NCBI RefSeq assembly: GCF_028561565.1
Contig: NZ_JAQQTE010000001.1
Coordinates: 615,717 to 679,716, forward strand
Reading direction: 5' to 3'
DNA: 64,000 nt
Source: Gilvibacter sediminis
GTDB lineage: Bacteria; Bacteroidota; Bacteroidia; Flavobacteriales; Flavobacteriaceae
The position numbers and the translations under genes are program-made. The notes below the pieces were generated by a model. The model searched no databases, was not told where the DNA came from, and saw nothing but the letters and a program-made list of their open reading frames with translations. Positions 35,031 to 44,400 of this stretch are shown here, one piece after another (positions within the stretch are counted from its first letter, which is position 1; each line of letters begins with the position of its first letter).

Positions 35031-35073
35031 CCCATAAATTTATGATATCTTCGTTAGACTTCAGTAGCAAAAC

Positions 35074-35547
35074 ATGGTAGAAGTAGAGCGAAAATTTTTG
35101 GTAAAATCCACGGCCTTTAAAGCCTTAGCTGCCCAAGTTGAGCAGATCGAACAGGGCTTCCTCTCAACGGATCCAGATCGGACAGTCCGTGTGCGTTTGG
35201 TTGATGGGCGCGGGGTATTGACCATTAAAGGCGCTAGCAGTGATGACGGCACTTCCCGTTTTGAATGGGAACGAGAAATTCCTGCCGATGAAGCCGAGCA
35301 TTTGCTAAGTATCTGTTTGCCGGGAAGCATTCGTAAAGCGCGTTATCGCGTGCCCGTAGAGCAGGTCACTTTTGAGGTTGATGTGTTCTTCGGAGCCAAT
35401 GAAGGCCTTATTGTTGCAGAAGTAGAACTGACCCGTCCGGACCAGGACTTTCCCAAACCAGACTGGTTGGGAGAAGAAGTCACTGCAGACGCTAAATATT
35501 ACAACAGTCAACTATCTAAAAACCCCTATTCAACATGGGAAGATTAA
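35074..35547 (+). CDS. CYTH-domain protein
   Basis: The 157-residue protein has the N-terminal ExExK signature (E3, E5, K7) and further paired charged residues typical of the triphosphate tunnel fold (DRTVRVRLVDGRGVLTIKG, FEWEREI, AEVELTR). Family members include inorganic triphosphatases and class IV adenylyl cyclases. Single-domain members like this are more often phosphatases. The 3' end overlaps the next gene by 13 bases. Confidence 0.88.
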   Translation: MVEVERKFLVKSTAFKALAAQVEQIEQGFLSTDPDRTVRVRLVDGRGVLTIKGASSDDGTSRFEWEREIPADEAEHLLSICLPGSIRKARYRVPVEQVTFEVDVFFGANEGLIVAEVELTRPDQDFPKPDWLGEEVTADAKYYNSQLSKNPYSTWED

Positions 35548-36059
35548 TTACTTTACTCGCGCTAACCAGCCTGCTTTTGGTGGGTTGCAATCAGAAACGA
35601 TACGCTCAAGATGACATGGATATAGAAGGCATTGACCTTGATGAAGCGTTTGAAGAAGTGGAGGTCAAGCCCTCTGTAGCGCAACAGAAAGCCGCATTAC
35701 TCAAAGATGGTTTTGAGATCTTTGATTATGTAGATGAGGCTACCGGTGATACCATCATCATGCAGAAATACTTTATGGCTTTTTTAAAGAAGGGTCCAAA
35801 TCGGGATCAGCCTAAGGCAAAGGCAGATAGCTTGCAAGCCTTGCACATGGCGCATCTAGGACGTATGTATGAGCTGGGCTATGCAGATCTTTCGGGTCCC
35901 TTTGATGATGAGAGTGACATCAGCGGCATAACCGTTTATAATGTTCCTACCTTAAAAATGGCCGATTCATTGGCCAATATGGACCCTATGGTCAAAGCAG
36001 GGCGCCTGGTCATTGAGATCCATCCTTGGTGGGCGGGAAAAGGCTATCCGTTGCGTTAA
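35535..36059 (+). CDS. YCII-domain lipoprotein
   Basis: The 174-residue lipoprotein has lipobox Cys 18 (LLLVGC). After an acidic linker (about 25-50) comes a YCII-related domain of about 100 residues: KYFMAFLKKGPNR, LQALHMAHLGRM, LSGPFDD and a final VIEIHPWWAGKG. The fold resembles dimeric ferredoxin-like enzymes such as chloromuconolactone dehalogenase, but the function of lipid-anchored forms is unknown. It ends four bases into cutC, which reads the other way. Confidence 0.82.
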   Translation: MGRLITLLALTSLLLVGCNQKRYAQDDMDIEGIDLDEAFEEVEVKPSVAQQKAALLKDGFEIFDYVDEATGDTIIMQKYFMAFLKKGPNRDQPKAKADSLQALHMAHLGRMYELGYADLSGPFDDESDISGITVYNVPTLKMADSLANMDPMVKAGRLVIEIHPWWAGKGYPLR

Positions 36060-36721
36060 CCGATAAGTGCAGCCTTCATTTGACTCACTACAGATTCATT
36101 GGAATGTAGTTCTCCTTTTTTTATCGCTGCGGAGTGAATCGCTCCGAACCCCTTATCGCTGAATTTTGAAATGTTCTCTGGGCGGATACTCCCTCCAGGC
36201 ATAATAGTAATCCGATCTCCGAACTCGGTTTGCCATTGCGTAAGTTTTTCCAAACCTTCCACAGCGGTTTGAGCTCCTGCAGAGGTAAGAATACGAGTAA
36301 ATCCCATAGCAATTAATTGCTCTATGGCAGTGTCAGGATCTGTCATTTCATCAACGGCTTTATGAAAGGTGATCTCCAAATTTCCAGCAGCCTCAATCAT
36401 TGCATTTATAGCTTCAATGTCAAGTTTGCCATCAGCAGTTAGGGCGCCAATAACCACGCCCTGAGCGCCTAGATTTTTGACTTTTTCAATGCTGCGGATC
36501 ATTTGCTGGATCTCTTCCGCAGAAAAACAAAAATTTCCTCCACGCTTACGTATCAAGACTTGAGTGTCTATTTGAAATTGATTGAGAACATCTGTTAGAA
36601 GTTCCATGGAAGGAGTTACCCCTCCGAGGTCCAATTGCTCACAGAGTTCAATCCTGTCTGCGCCACCGTGAACGGCCGCACGAACAGATTCTAAACTTGG
36701 GGTACAGATCTCTAGCAACAT
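36056..36721 (-). CDS. cutC: CutC family protein
   Basis: The 221-residue TIM-barrel protein has CutC signature segments: LEICTPSLESVRAAVHGGADRIELCE, LIRKRGGNF, GVVIGAL, FHKAVDEM and TSAGAQTA. The E. coli homologue was linked to copper tolerance, but the catalytic role is not established. Its ATG overlaps by one base the stop of the GH20 gene, so the two may be co-transcribed. Confidence 0.9.
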   Translation of the reverse strand: MLLEICTPSLESVRAAVHGGADRIELCEQLDLGGVTPSMELLTDVLNQFQIDTQVLIRKRGGNFCFSAEEIQQMIRSIEKVKNLGAQGVVIGALTADGKLDIEAINAMIEAAGNLEITFHKAVDEMTDPDTAIEQLIAMGFTRILTSAGAQTAVEGLEKLTQWQTEFGDRITIMPGGSIRPENISKFSDKGFGAIHSAAIKKGELHSNESVVSQMKAALIG

Positions 36722-39042
36722 TACTGCATCACAATTTCGTCCAGAAAGGTCCAGGCTTTGTTGCCAGCTCCTTGCTTCCCTTCTGGAATGATCCCATAAT
36801 TTGGAATGTCAATTCGGATCCTAGTGATCATTTCTTCTGGCATCCCGAAGACTTCATTGGCCACATTAGACGTAGAGTCTTTTTTGATCATGGCTGTGGT
36901 GTTGTAAGCACGGCCATCGGCCAGAGTCGCTCGGATTTGACTTTTAGTTGGTGCATAGATCCACTGCCCAGGAGCGTGATAGAACCCGAGTTTTAGCGAA
37001 TTGAGTTTAACAGGAGTTTCGAATCGAATATCTACTCGGAGATCGTCTCCCCAAAAGCCCAACCACTCTTTATCTCCATGCCGGTTTTTACTTCCATAGA
37101 CTCCGTTATTCAAAGCTGCAACTCCTCCGCTATTGTAGGCCGGATGCGGTTTTTTGTCAAGTTTTATGGTGGCATCAATGCCTTTGTGTAAAGTGAAGTC
37201 TTGTCTAAAATTGACTAGATCAGCGTCTGTTTGACCCTCAAAACGGGCTTCAAGAATGGCGGAACGCTCTACCATTATGGGCTCGCTATAATCAATCCAA
37301 GCCTGTTCATTAGACCAACGATACTGTATCTTTTGATCCGGCAGAGGACCGTTAAGGCTAATGCGTAGTTTGTCTTCTTTGTTTATTTCTGAAGTGATCT
37401 TTTGCAGCGGATTGTAATAGCTTCTTCCCATTACATCCAGCCTGTCCAAGAGCGGTTTGAGCCTTCTTAGGAAATCTGGATAGGACTGCTCTGGATCTTT
37501 TTTAGCCCCACTCCAAACCACCTCTGCCATGGCCATGGTTCTTGGGTAGGCCATATACTGCATCTTTTCTTCTGAGGTCATATATTCGGTCCAAACATTC
37601 CCTTGAGCTCCTAAGATCAATTGGGCTTGTTTGTTGTTTAATTCCGAAGGGATCGGATCAAAACTGTAGACCTTTTCCAACGGCAGAAAGCCGCCAATGG
37701 CCAAAGGTTGATCTTCTGAATCGTCTTGATAATAGTCAAAATAAGCATGAGAAGTTGGACTCATAATTACGCCGTTTCCTGATTTGGCAGCCGCAATTCC
37801 GCCTTCCACTCCACGCCAAGACATAACCGTAGCCGTTGGGTCCAAACCACCTTCTAAAATCTCGTCCCAACCCAATAGCTTTTTACCTTTCCCGTTGAGG
37901 TAACCCGCAATTTCACTCACAAAAAAGGACTGCAGTTCGTGCTCGTCTTTTAAATTTTGTTCCCGGATCAATTCTTGACAAAACTCAGAACTTTTCCAAC
38001 GCGCTTTGGGCGCTTCATCTCCACCAATGTGGATGTATTCTCCAGGGAATAAGGCAATGACCTCGTCCAAAACCCCAAAGAGAAATTCGAAGGTTTCTGG
38101 TGTTGGACAGAAGATATCTTCAAAAACACCCCATTTGGTTGCCACATCTATCGATTCTCCAGTGCATCCTAATTCAGGATAAGCGCTGATCGCCGCTCGC
38201 GCATGCCCTGGCATTTCAATTTCAGGAATCACCTCTATGCTCAAAGATTGGGCATAGGCCACTACTTCTTTGATCTGCTCTTGGGTGTAGAATCCTCCGT
38301 AGCGTTTCCCGTCAAATTTTTGAGGTTGGTCGTTGTAGTGCCCAATTAGGGTTTCACTTCTGTAACCTCCGTGCTCAGTGAGTTTAGGGTATTTTTTAAT
38401 CTCAATGCGCCATCCTTGATCGTCGGTCAAATGCCAGTGAAAACGGTTCATTTTTAGCATTGCCATTACATCTAGATAGCGTTTAACCGCATCTACCTCA
38501 AAAAAATGTCTGGAGACATCCAAATGCATGCCGCGATGTTTGAATTCTGGTCCGTCCTCTATACTGAGGCCAGGTAGTGCAAACTGCTCATAATCCAATA
38601 CCCTATCAGCTTCAAAAGCAGCAGGAAGTAATTGCCTCAAGCTTTGTAATCCATAAAAAGCCCCAGCAACGTCCTTGGCGTAAATACTGATTTGTTCCTT
38701 GTCAATTTGAAGTTTATAGTGCTCATCTTCTAGAGTATTGTCACTGATGATCTTCAATTGAGCCGCATCAGAATTAGAAGCTCGTTGAACGGAAAAACTA
38801 GAATTTAATGCAAAGTATGATTCCATAAACGGAGTGACCTCTTCCGCAAAAGAGTCCACAAAGTAAGCGAGCTCCGCAGGCCAAATGAACTGCGCATCAG
38901 TAGCCTCAATAGATTTAGGTGCGGGAATGATAGCCACCTCTTCAAAAGCGAGCTTGGGAAAGTCTTCTTGCTCGTCGCAACTGACTAAAAACAGCAGGCA
39001 GCCAAGGAGCGAAATTCGTGTGAATACGGCAGTAAAATGCAT
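36721..39042 (-). CDS. GH20 beta-N-acetylhexosaminidase lipoprotein
   Basis: The 773-residue lipoprotein (lipobox Cys 22, LLFLVSC) removes terminal N-acetylhexosamines from glycans or chitin. A GH20b-like N-terminal domain (about 30-155) precedes the TIM-barrel catalytic domain, marked by HRGMHLDVSRHF, NRFHWHLTDDQGW and HIGGDEAP with the catalytic Asp-Glu pair D342-E343. The C-terminal part includes a beta-sandwich of carbohydrate-binding type. It probably sits on the outer membrane, feeding recovered GlcNAc. Confidence 0.94.
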   Translation of the reverse strand: MHFTAVFTRISLLGCLLFLVSCDEQEDFPKLAFEEVAIIPAPKSIEATDAQFIWPAELAYFVDSFAEEVTPFMESYFALNSSFSVQRASNSDAAQLKIISDNTLEDEHYKLQIDKEQISIYAKDVAGAFYGLQSLRQLLPAAFEADRVLDYEQFALPGLSIEDGPEFKHRGMHLDVSRHFFEVDAVKRYLDVMAMLKMNRFHWHLTDDQGWRIEIKKYPKLTEHGGYRSETLIGHYNDQPQKFDGKRYGGFYTQEQIKEVVAYAQSLSIEVIPEIEMPGHARAAISAYPELGCTGESIDVATKWGVFEDIFCPTPETFEFLFGVLDEVIALFPGEYIHIGGDEAPKARWKSSEFCQELIREQNLKDEHELQSFFVSEIAGYLNGKGKKLLGWDEILEGGLDPTATVMSWRGVEGGIAAAKSGNGVIMSPTSHAYFDYYQDDSEDQPLAIGGFLPLEKVYSFDPIPSELNNKQAQLILGAQGNVWTEYMTSEEKMQYMAYPRTMAMAEVVWSGAKKDPEQSYPDFLRRLKPLLDRLDVMGRSYYNPLQKITSEINKEDKLRISLNGPLPDQKIQYRWSNEQAWIDYSEPIMVERSAILEARFEGQTDADLVNFRQDFTLHKGIDATIKLDKKPHPAYNSGGVAALNNGVYGSKNRHGDKEWLGFWGDDLRVDIRFETPVKLNSLKLGFYHAPGQWIYAPTKSQIRATLADGRAYNTTAMIKKDSTSNVANEVFGMPEEMITRIRIDIPNYGIIPEGKQGAGNKAWTFLDEIVMQ

Positions 39043-39069
39043 TAGGGTTTGGTTCGGTTCTTCGCTAAG

Positions 39070-41430
39070 TTACGGATTCCGAATATGAATTTCATGGCTG
39101 ATCTCATTTCCGTCCGCATCCACTACAGTGAGCAAATGATTGCCAGCTTTAGGCAGTAAGGCCATTTCATGGAATACATCTGTAGTGCCTAGATACGTTT
39201 TGTTTAAATACCAATACAAGGTGGTTTCGGATTTTCTGTGTGCCACTTTAAAGACCACTTCATTGGGTTGTTGGCTAAAATCTTGCGCTAAAACTATGTC
39301 TGAGGTCTCCTTGGGAAAAATAAACTCCATATTGGGCATTTCTGCAGGAAAGCAGCCGGGTTTATAACTCGGTAATGCTTTGTATTCCGGATGATTCTTA
39401 GCGTAGTAATGGGCTACATATGGCGGCAAAACAAACCAACTTTCATTTTTGATCTGTGTGGCAGGATAGCAGTCCAAATTGACCTGATATTTCCTTTCAG
39501 CGTCTAAGAAAATACTTTGATGATACGAGCAACTCAACGTGAGTACTTTGGCATCGGCGACCCACTTTTGCTCGGTGTGCTGGCAATGCGGACCCGCAAT
39601 ATGCCCACTTTTACTGCACAGGGTTCTTTGAACCATATCATCAAAGGGTTTAGCAAAGAATTCAGACTTGGGCAGTTGGTCAAAAACCTCAAAGAGCAAA
39701 GGTGCTGCAGCTTGTACTCCGGTGAGTCCTGGCCGACCTTCACCATCAGCATTACCAGCCCAAACACCTACAGTATATTTTGGAGTCACCCCTACAGCCC
39801 ATGCGTCTTTAAAACCATAAGAGGTTCCTGTTTTCCACGCTATTTGTTGCGCCCCATCAAAACTGTCCCAAAGTTCTTGTCCAAAAGGGCGATTGACCTC
39901 TTGCAAGGCTTCAAAAGTGTTATAAATACTACCCGCAGTCCAAATTGGGGCTTTAAAATCTAGGGAACCGAGATCGGGTGATTCATTTAATTGCAAGACG
40001 GGAGCATGGAATTCCTGAGTACGGTATTGAGAAGATTCTTGATCAAAATGAATCAAGGTCGCTCCTAAACCTGCATAGGCAGCAGTTACTTCCCAGAGCG
40101 AGGCTTCAGCACCGCCCAAGATCAAAGAGAGTCCGTAGTGATTGGGCTGCTGATTGATGCTGTTGAAGCCGGCTTTTTTCAACTTTCTGTAAAAACGCTC
40201 CAAACCATAAGATTCCAACAGGCGAACCGCTGGGATATTCAAGGAGCGCGAGAGGGCTTCACGCGCACTAATAACTCCTTGAAAGTCCTTATTAAAATTC
40301 GTTGGGCTGTAACCATTTATACTGGTGGGGACATCTTTAACCAACATGTCAGGCAATAGACTTCCTTCTTGCAAGGCACTTGCATAAAGCAGTGGCTTTA
40401 AGATACTCCCTGTGCTGCGTCGGCTTCTAATAATATCCACATTGACTTGATGTGCTGCGGAGGTCGGACTGTTGCCAACATAGGCCAGCACTTCTCTACT
40501 GTCGGTCCCTAAAACCAAAACGGCAGCATTGTGGATTTCATTAGACGCTAAATTGCCGTGATGTAAACGCATGCTGTTGTTCAGCTGTACTTGGAGCTTG
40601 TACTCCAAGGTCGTCACAATTCGTTGTCCCGGTTTTTCCTTTACCATACGATCCAAAAGGTGAGGAGCCAATTGAGGTAAGGGCAGCGGCTTGCCGGGTA
40701 AAGGCTCTTGGATTGAAAGCTCATAATCTGTTGCGCTGATCTCTCCGCGATCCATCAGTTTTTTGAGCAGGCGATTGCGCTTTATTAGCAATACCTCATG
40801 ACCTTTCCCTGGGTACACAAGGGCTGGAGCATTCGGCAGCACCGCTAAGGTGGCCATTTGACCCCAACTGAGTTCAGCCGCTGGTAAGCCGTAGTAGCGC
40901 CAGGCGGCCGTTTCAAGACCGATCACATTACCGCCAAAAGGCGCGTGGGAGGCATAAATGCTCAGAACTTCTTCTTTGCTGTAACTAAACTCCAGGCGCG
41001 TGGCCTGCACCATTTCAATGAGTTTTTCTGAGTAAGTTCTCGCCTTATTATCTCTGGACAGACGGATCACTTGCTGGGTGAGCGTACTCCCCCCACGGCG
41101 CGAATCTGTCGTCAAATTATTCCACAACGCCTTGGTCACAGCCACTGGATTCACGCCAGGGTGCTGGTAGAAATACTCGTCTTCAAAAAGCAGGATACAG
41201 CGCTTAAATTTATAGGGAACACTGTCTGTTGCGGGGAATCGCCACTGGCCATCCGCAGCTATTCTGGCGCCTAACAAAAAGCCTTCCCGACTTTCAATAA
41301 CTGTTGAGGTCGGAGCTTCAAAAAGCACTTTGGGCAGGCAGAACAGCCAATACCCAAAGGCTATTAGAAGCAGGCTTCGCTTAAAGCCTAGCCATTTGAA
41401 AAATGATATGGTTCGCTGTTTTAGCTGCAT
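39070..41430 (-). CDS. pbpC: Penicillin-binding protein 1C
   Basis: The 786-residue inner-membrane enzyme has one N-terminal membrane helix. The glycosyltransferase domain shows EDEYFYQHPGVNP and RRGGSTLTQQ. The transpeptidase domain has the SxxK of STGSILKP, SRSLN and KTGTSYG. The C-terminal BiPBP-type beta domain (about 690-786) is present. It is downstream of and almost touching the alpha-2-macroglobulin gene (3 bp), the same pairing as pbpC-yfhM in E. coli. Confidence 0.95.
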   Translation of the reverse strand: MQLKQRTISFFKWLGFKRSLLLIAFGYWLFCLPKVLFEAPTSTVIESREGFLLGARIAADGQWRFPATDSVPYKFKRCILLFEDEYFYQHPGVNPVAVTKALWNNLTTDSRRGGSTLTQQVIRLSRDNKARTYSEKLIEMVQATRLEFSYSKEEVLSIYASHAPFGGNVIGLETAAWRYYGLPAAELSWGQMATLAVLPNAPALVYPGKGHEVLLIKRNRLLKKLMDRGEISATDYELSIQEPLPGKPLPLPQLAPHLLDRMVKEKPGQRIVTTLEYKLQVQLNNSMRLHHGNLASNEIHNAAVLVLGTDSREVLAYVGNSPTSAAHQVNVDIIRSRRSTGSILKPLLYASALQEGSLLPDMLVKDVPTSINGYSPTNFNKDFQGVISAREALSRSLNIPAVRLLESYGLERFYRKLKKAGFNSINQQPNHYGLSLILGGAEASLWEVTAAYAGLGATLIHFDQESSQYRTQEFHAPVLQLNESPDLGSLDFKAPIWTAGSIYNTFEALQEVNRPFGQELWDSFDGAQQIAWKTGTSYGFKDAWAVGVTPKYTVGVWAGNADGEGRPGLTGVQAAAPLLFEVFDQLPKSEFFAKPFDDMVQRTLCSKSGHIAGPHCQHTEQKWVADAKVLTLSCSYHQSIFLDAERKYQVNLDCYPATQIKNESWFVLPPYVAHYYAKNHPEYKALPSYKPGCFPAEMPNMEFIFPKETSDIVLAQDFSQQPNEVVFKVAHRKSETTLYWYLNKTYLGTTDVFHEMALLPKAGNHLLTVVDADGNEISHEIHIRNP

Positions 41431-41433
41431 ATC

Positions 41434-44400
41434 TTATTGCTTGACGTTGATCCATTGCCCTTTCAAGCGGGCATAATAATTATCGCTATACATTGTAGCT
41501 ACATGAGTGCCCGCCAAATAGTATCGGCCTAAATAAGAGGCATTCACCGTCATCTCAAAGGTCATGGACTTGCCTGCTCTTAGATCAAAGTAATAGTTGA
41601 CGCGATCGTCTCGGATGTCTGTATAGCGCGCAGGATTCAAATTGCTCTGAGCAGCATCGGTAAAGCTGGTATTTACAATTTCCCAACCGCTCGGAATCAA
41701 TTGTGTCAATGACAGATCGCGCAAATGGTCAATAGAACTGTTGACCACATTGATCTGAATTTTGAATTCCGTGCCTTGTCTAAGGTCGCTAATGTCTAGT
41801 TTATTGCCGTCCTTGTCCAAAAACTGCGTTCGCAAAGAGAGGTTCTTGGTTGCGCTGGATTCTGCACCCATAGGGTAACGCCCGCGTTGAATTAAAGAAG
41901 CATACACTCGGCTGCCTCCGGGATTATTTAAACTGATGGTATTATCACCCATTACAAAGGAAAGCTCCTCAAGCAGCATACTCTTTTCAGAGCTTAAGCT
42001 GCGGCTTTGTCCATTTTGATCCAGACTGACCGTAAAGGCTTTCCCTCCATTGATCTTGACCATTTTTCCTAGAGCTAATAAACTGTATGAGGTCTCCTGC
42101 GTACTGAGCCAATTACGACTGCTGAGTCGTGCTGCAATGGATTCTGCCATTTCTCGTTCGCGAGAATCTTGGACCAAAGTCATGATCTCTAGCGCCATGG
42201 CCATATTGCGTAGCGCCGAGCCATAGGTGTACCAGCTGTCTGTATAATCATTGAATTTTAGTGTGGCTCTATCCAACAATTCTAAAGCGGCTTTTTTGTT
42301 TCCAGTGAGTGCGTAGGCACCTGCCAATCGCCACAAGGCTGCATTGGTGAGTCCAGAACTTTTACGGAGTCTATTCATGGCCGCTAGTTCCGGTTGTCCG
42401 GCTAGAGCCAAGGTATACAAACGATAAGCCTGAGCATGCGTTGTATTGTATGAATGTGCCGCTTTGCGCCATTGTTTAGCTGCTAAGCGTTGGTAGCGCA
42501 CCCAATTGGATAAGAATCCTACTGGCAGGGTATAACCTTGTTGCTTAGCCTCCAACATGAAGTGCCCGGCATAGGAAGTTCCCCAATCACTTGATGTTGA
42601 TTCTCCCATCCAATAACCCAGTCCACCCGTACCGTTTTGGAATCGCCCTAAACGTCTAATGGCACTCTTAATATTCTCTTCCGTTTGTCTAGCCTGAGTA
42701 GAACTCATACTTACCAAATCCTTGAGATAAAGTTGCGGGAAGGCTCCAGAGGTGGTTTGTTCTACACAACCGTGCGGATAGCGGATCAGATAATCCAAGC
42801 GCTTTTCAAGGTTCATCGGTGGAATTGTGGAGAGCTCCAAAGTCACTTTGTTGCTTCCAGCTGTTCCAAAAGGAGTGAAGTTGATCTGCTGCTTGGCTCC
42901 GGGTTCTACCGTATAGATCTTTGCAGTTCTGCTGATGGGATTCGGGTTGTAGATATCAATTTCTAGAGGATAAGAAGCTTTGTGCGCACCACTTTGCGCC
43001 AATACTTTGATCTCTTGCACCTCGTTACTGGCCTGAATTTCATATTCAAAATTGACAATTTGCTCTCCCGGTTTATCAAAACGAACCGTTTTAACAGCAT
43101 CACCCACAGGTTTGAGACCGTCCGTTGTTTCTATGCGGATCTCAGCTTGTTTTACCTTTGGATCCATAGCGAAGACAGTCACTGGGAGCGTTAGTTTTTC
43201 TCCCGGAGACAGCTTGCGCGGCACGGAGGCCAAAACCATTAGCGGTGTTCTTACCGGGGTTACTTGTTCTGCCCTGCCATAAGCTTGTGTGGCATTGTCT
43301 CCTGCTACCACCATGGTCTTTACCGAGCCGATATAATTAGGCATGGTCAAGGTATGGGTAGCAGACTGTCCTGCTTCAAGCTTGAAAGGACCTAAATAGC
43401 TCACTACTGGTTTAAAGCGATCAGCCTTTCGGTTTTTAGCGCCAGCGGCTTCATCACCACCTCCCACTGCAAAAACATTATCCACCTGCGTTGAGAAGGC
43501 ACCCATGACCAAATCATAAATGTCAAAGGTTTTCACCCCAAGTGCTTGACGTGCGTAAAAGGCCTTGTGTATATCTGGAGTGCTAAATCGAGTCAGATCC
43601 AAAAGTCCTTCATCTACAACGGCTATGGTGTAGGTCATGGCCTTTCCGTCAGTCTCAGAAACGGTCACCATATAATTGGATTCCGGTTTGAGTTCTTGAG
43701 GCATGCTCAGTTGTGGTGACAGTTCTGTTTCTGGGTTGTTTACCATGATCGGCACCACCCCATAAAGCCGCATGGGCAGATCGTTTTTGGTACGCTCATG
43801 AGGTTGTAAAAGCGAGATGTTCACATACACATTCGGTGCCATTTCCGCAGTGATCTCAAATTCATAAGTAGTGCTCTTCTCTTGCGTTGTAACCCACTCA
43901 TAATTCAAGACTTCTGTACCATTTTCTATGCTGATCAGCGCCGTGCTTCCCAAACTTGAAGGGAATTGAATGCGCGCCTTTTCACCCACGGTATAGTTGT
44001 CTTTGTCTGCATTGAACAGGAGCATTTTTGCACTTTCTGAACCAGCCTGCCCAGTTTGCCACCAATCTTTAAAGAAATAAGAGGTGATCCCTGTAGCATG
44101 TCCGGAGGCTTCATCCATCACTCGGATCAAATAACGGCCACGCTCCTCATCTGCGATCTGTAGGTTGAAAGTGCCTTTTCCGTTGGCCGCTGTTATAACC
44201 TCAAATTGCTGCTTGGGTCTGTAAACGCTGCTGTTTTCGTATCGAGATAGATTATCGCGCCCACGGTTCCACCACCAACGCCAAGAGATCTCAAAGACTT
44301 CAACGGTGAGTTTTCTGTTCGCTGCCGGCTTTCCTTGGGCGTCCACAGTAACCACTTCAAATTCATGATCCCTACCAGTCTCAAAGGAACCATATCTACC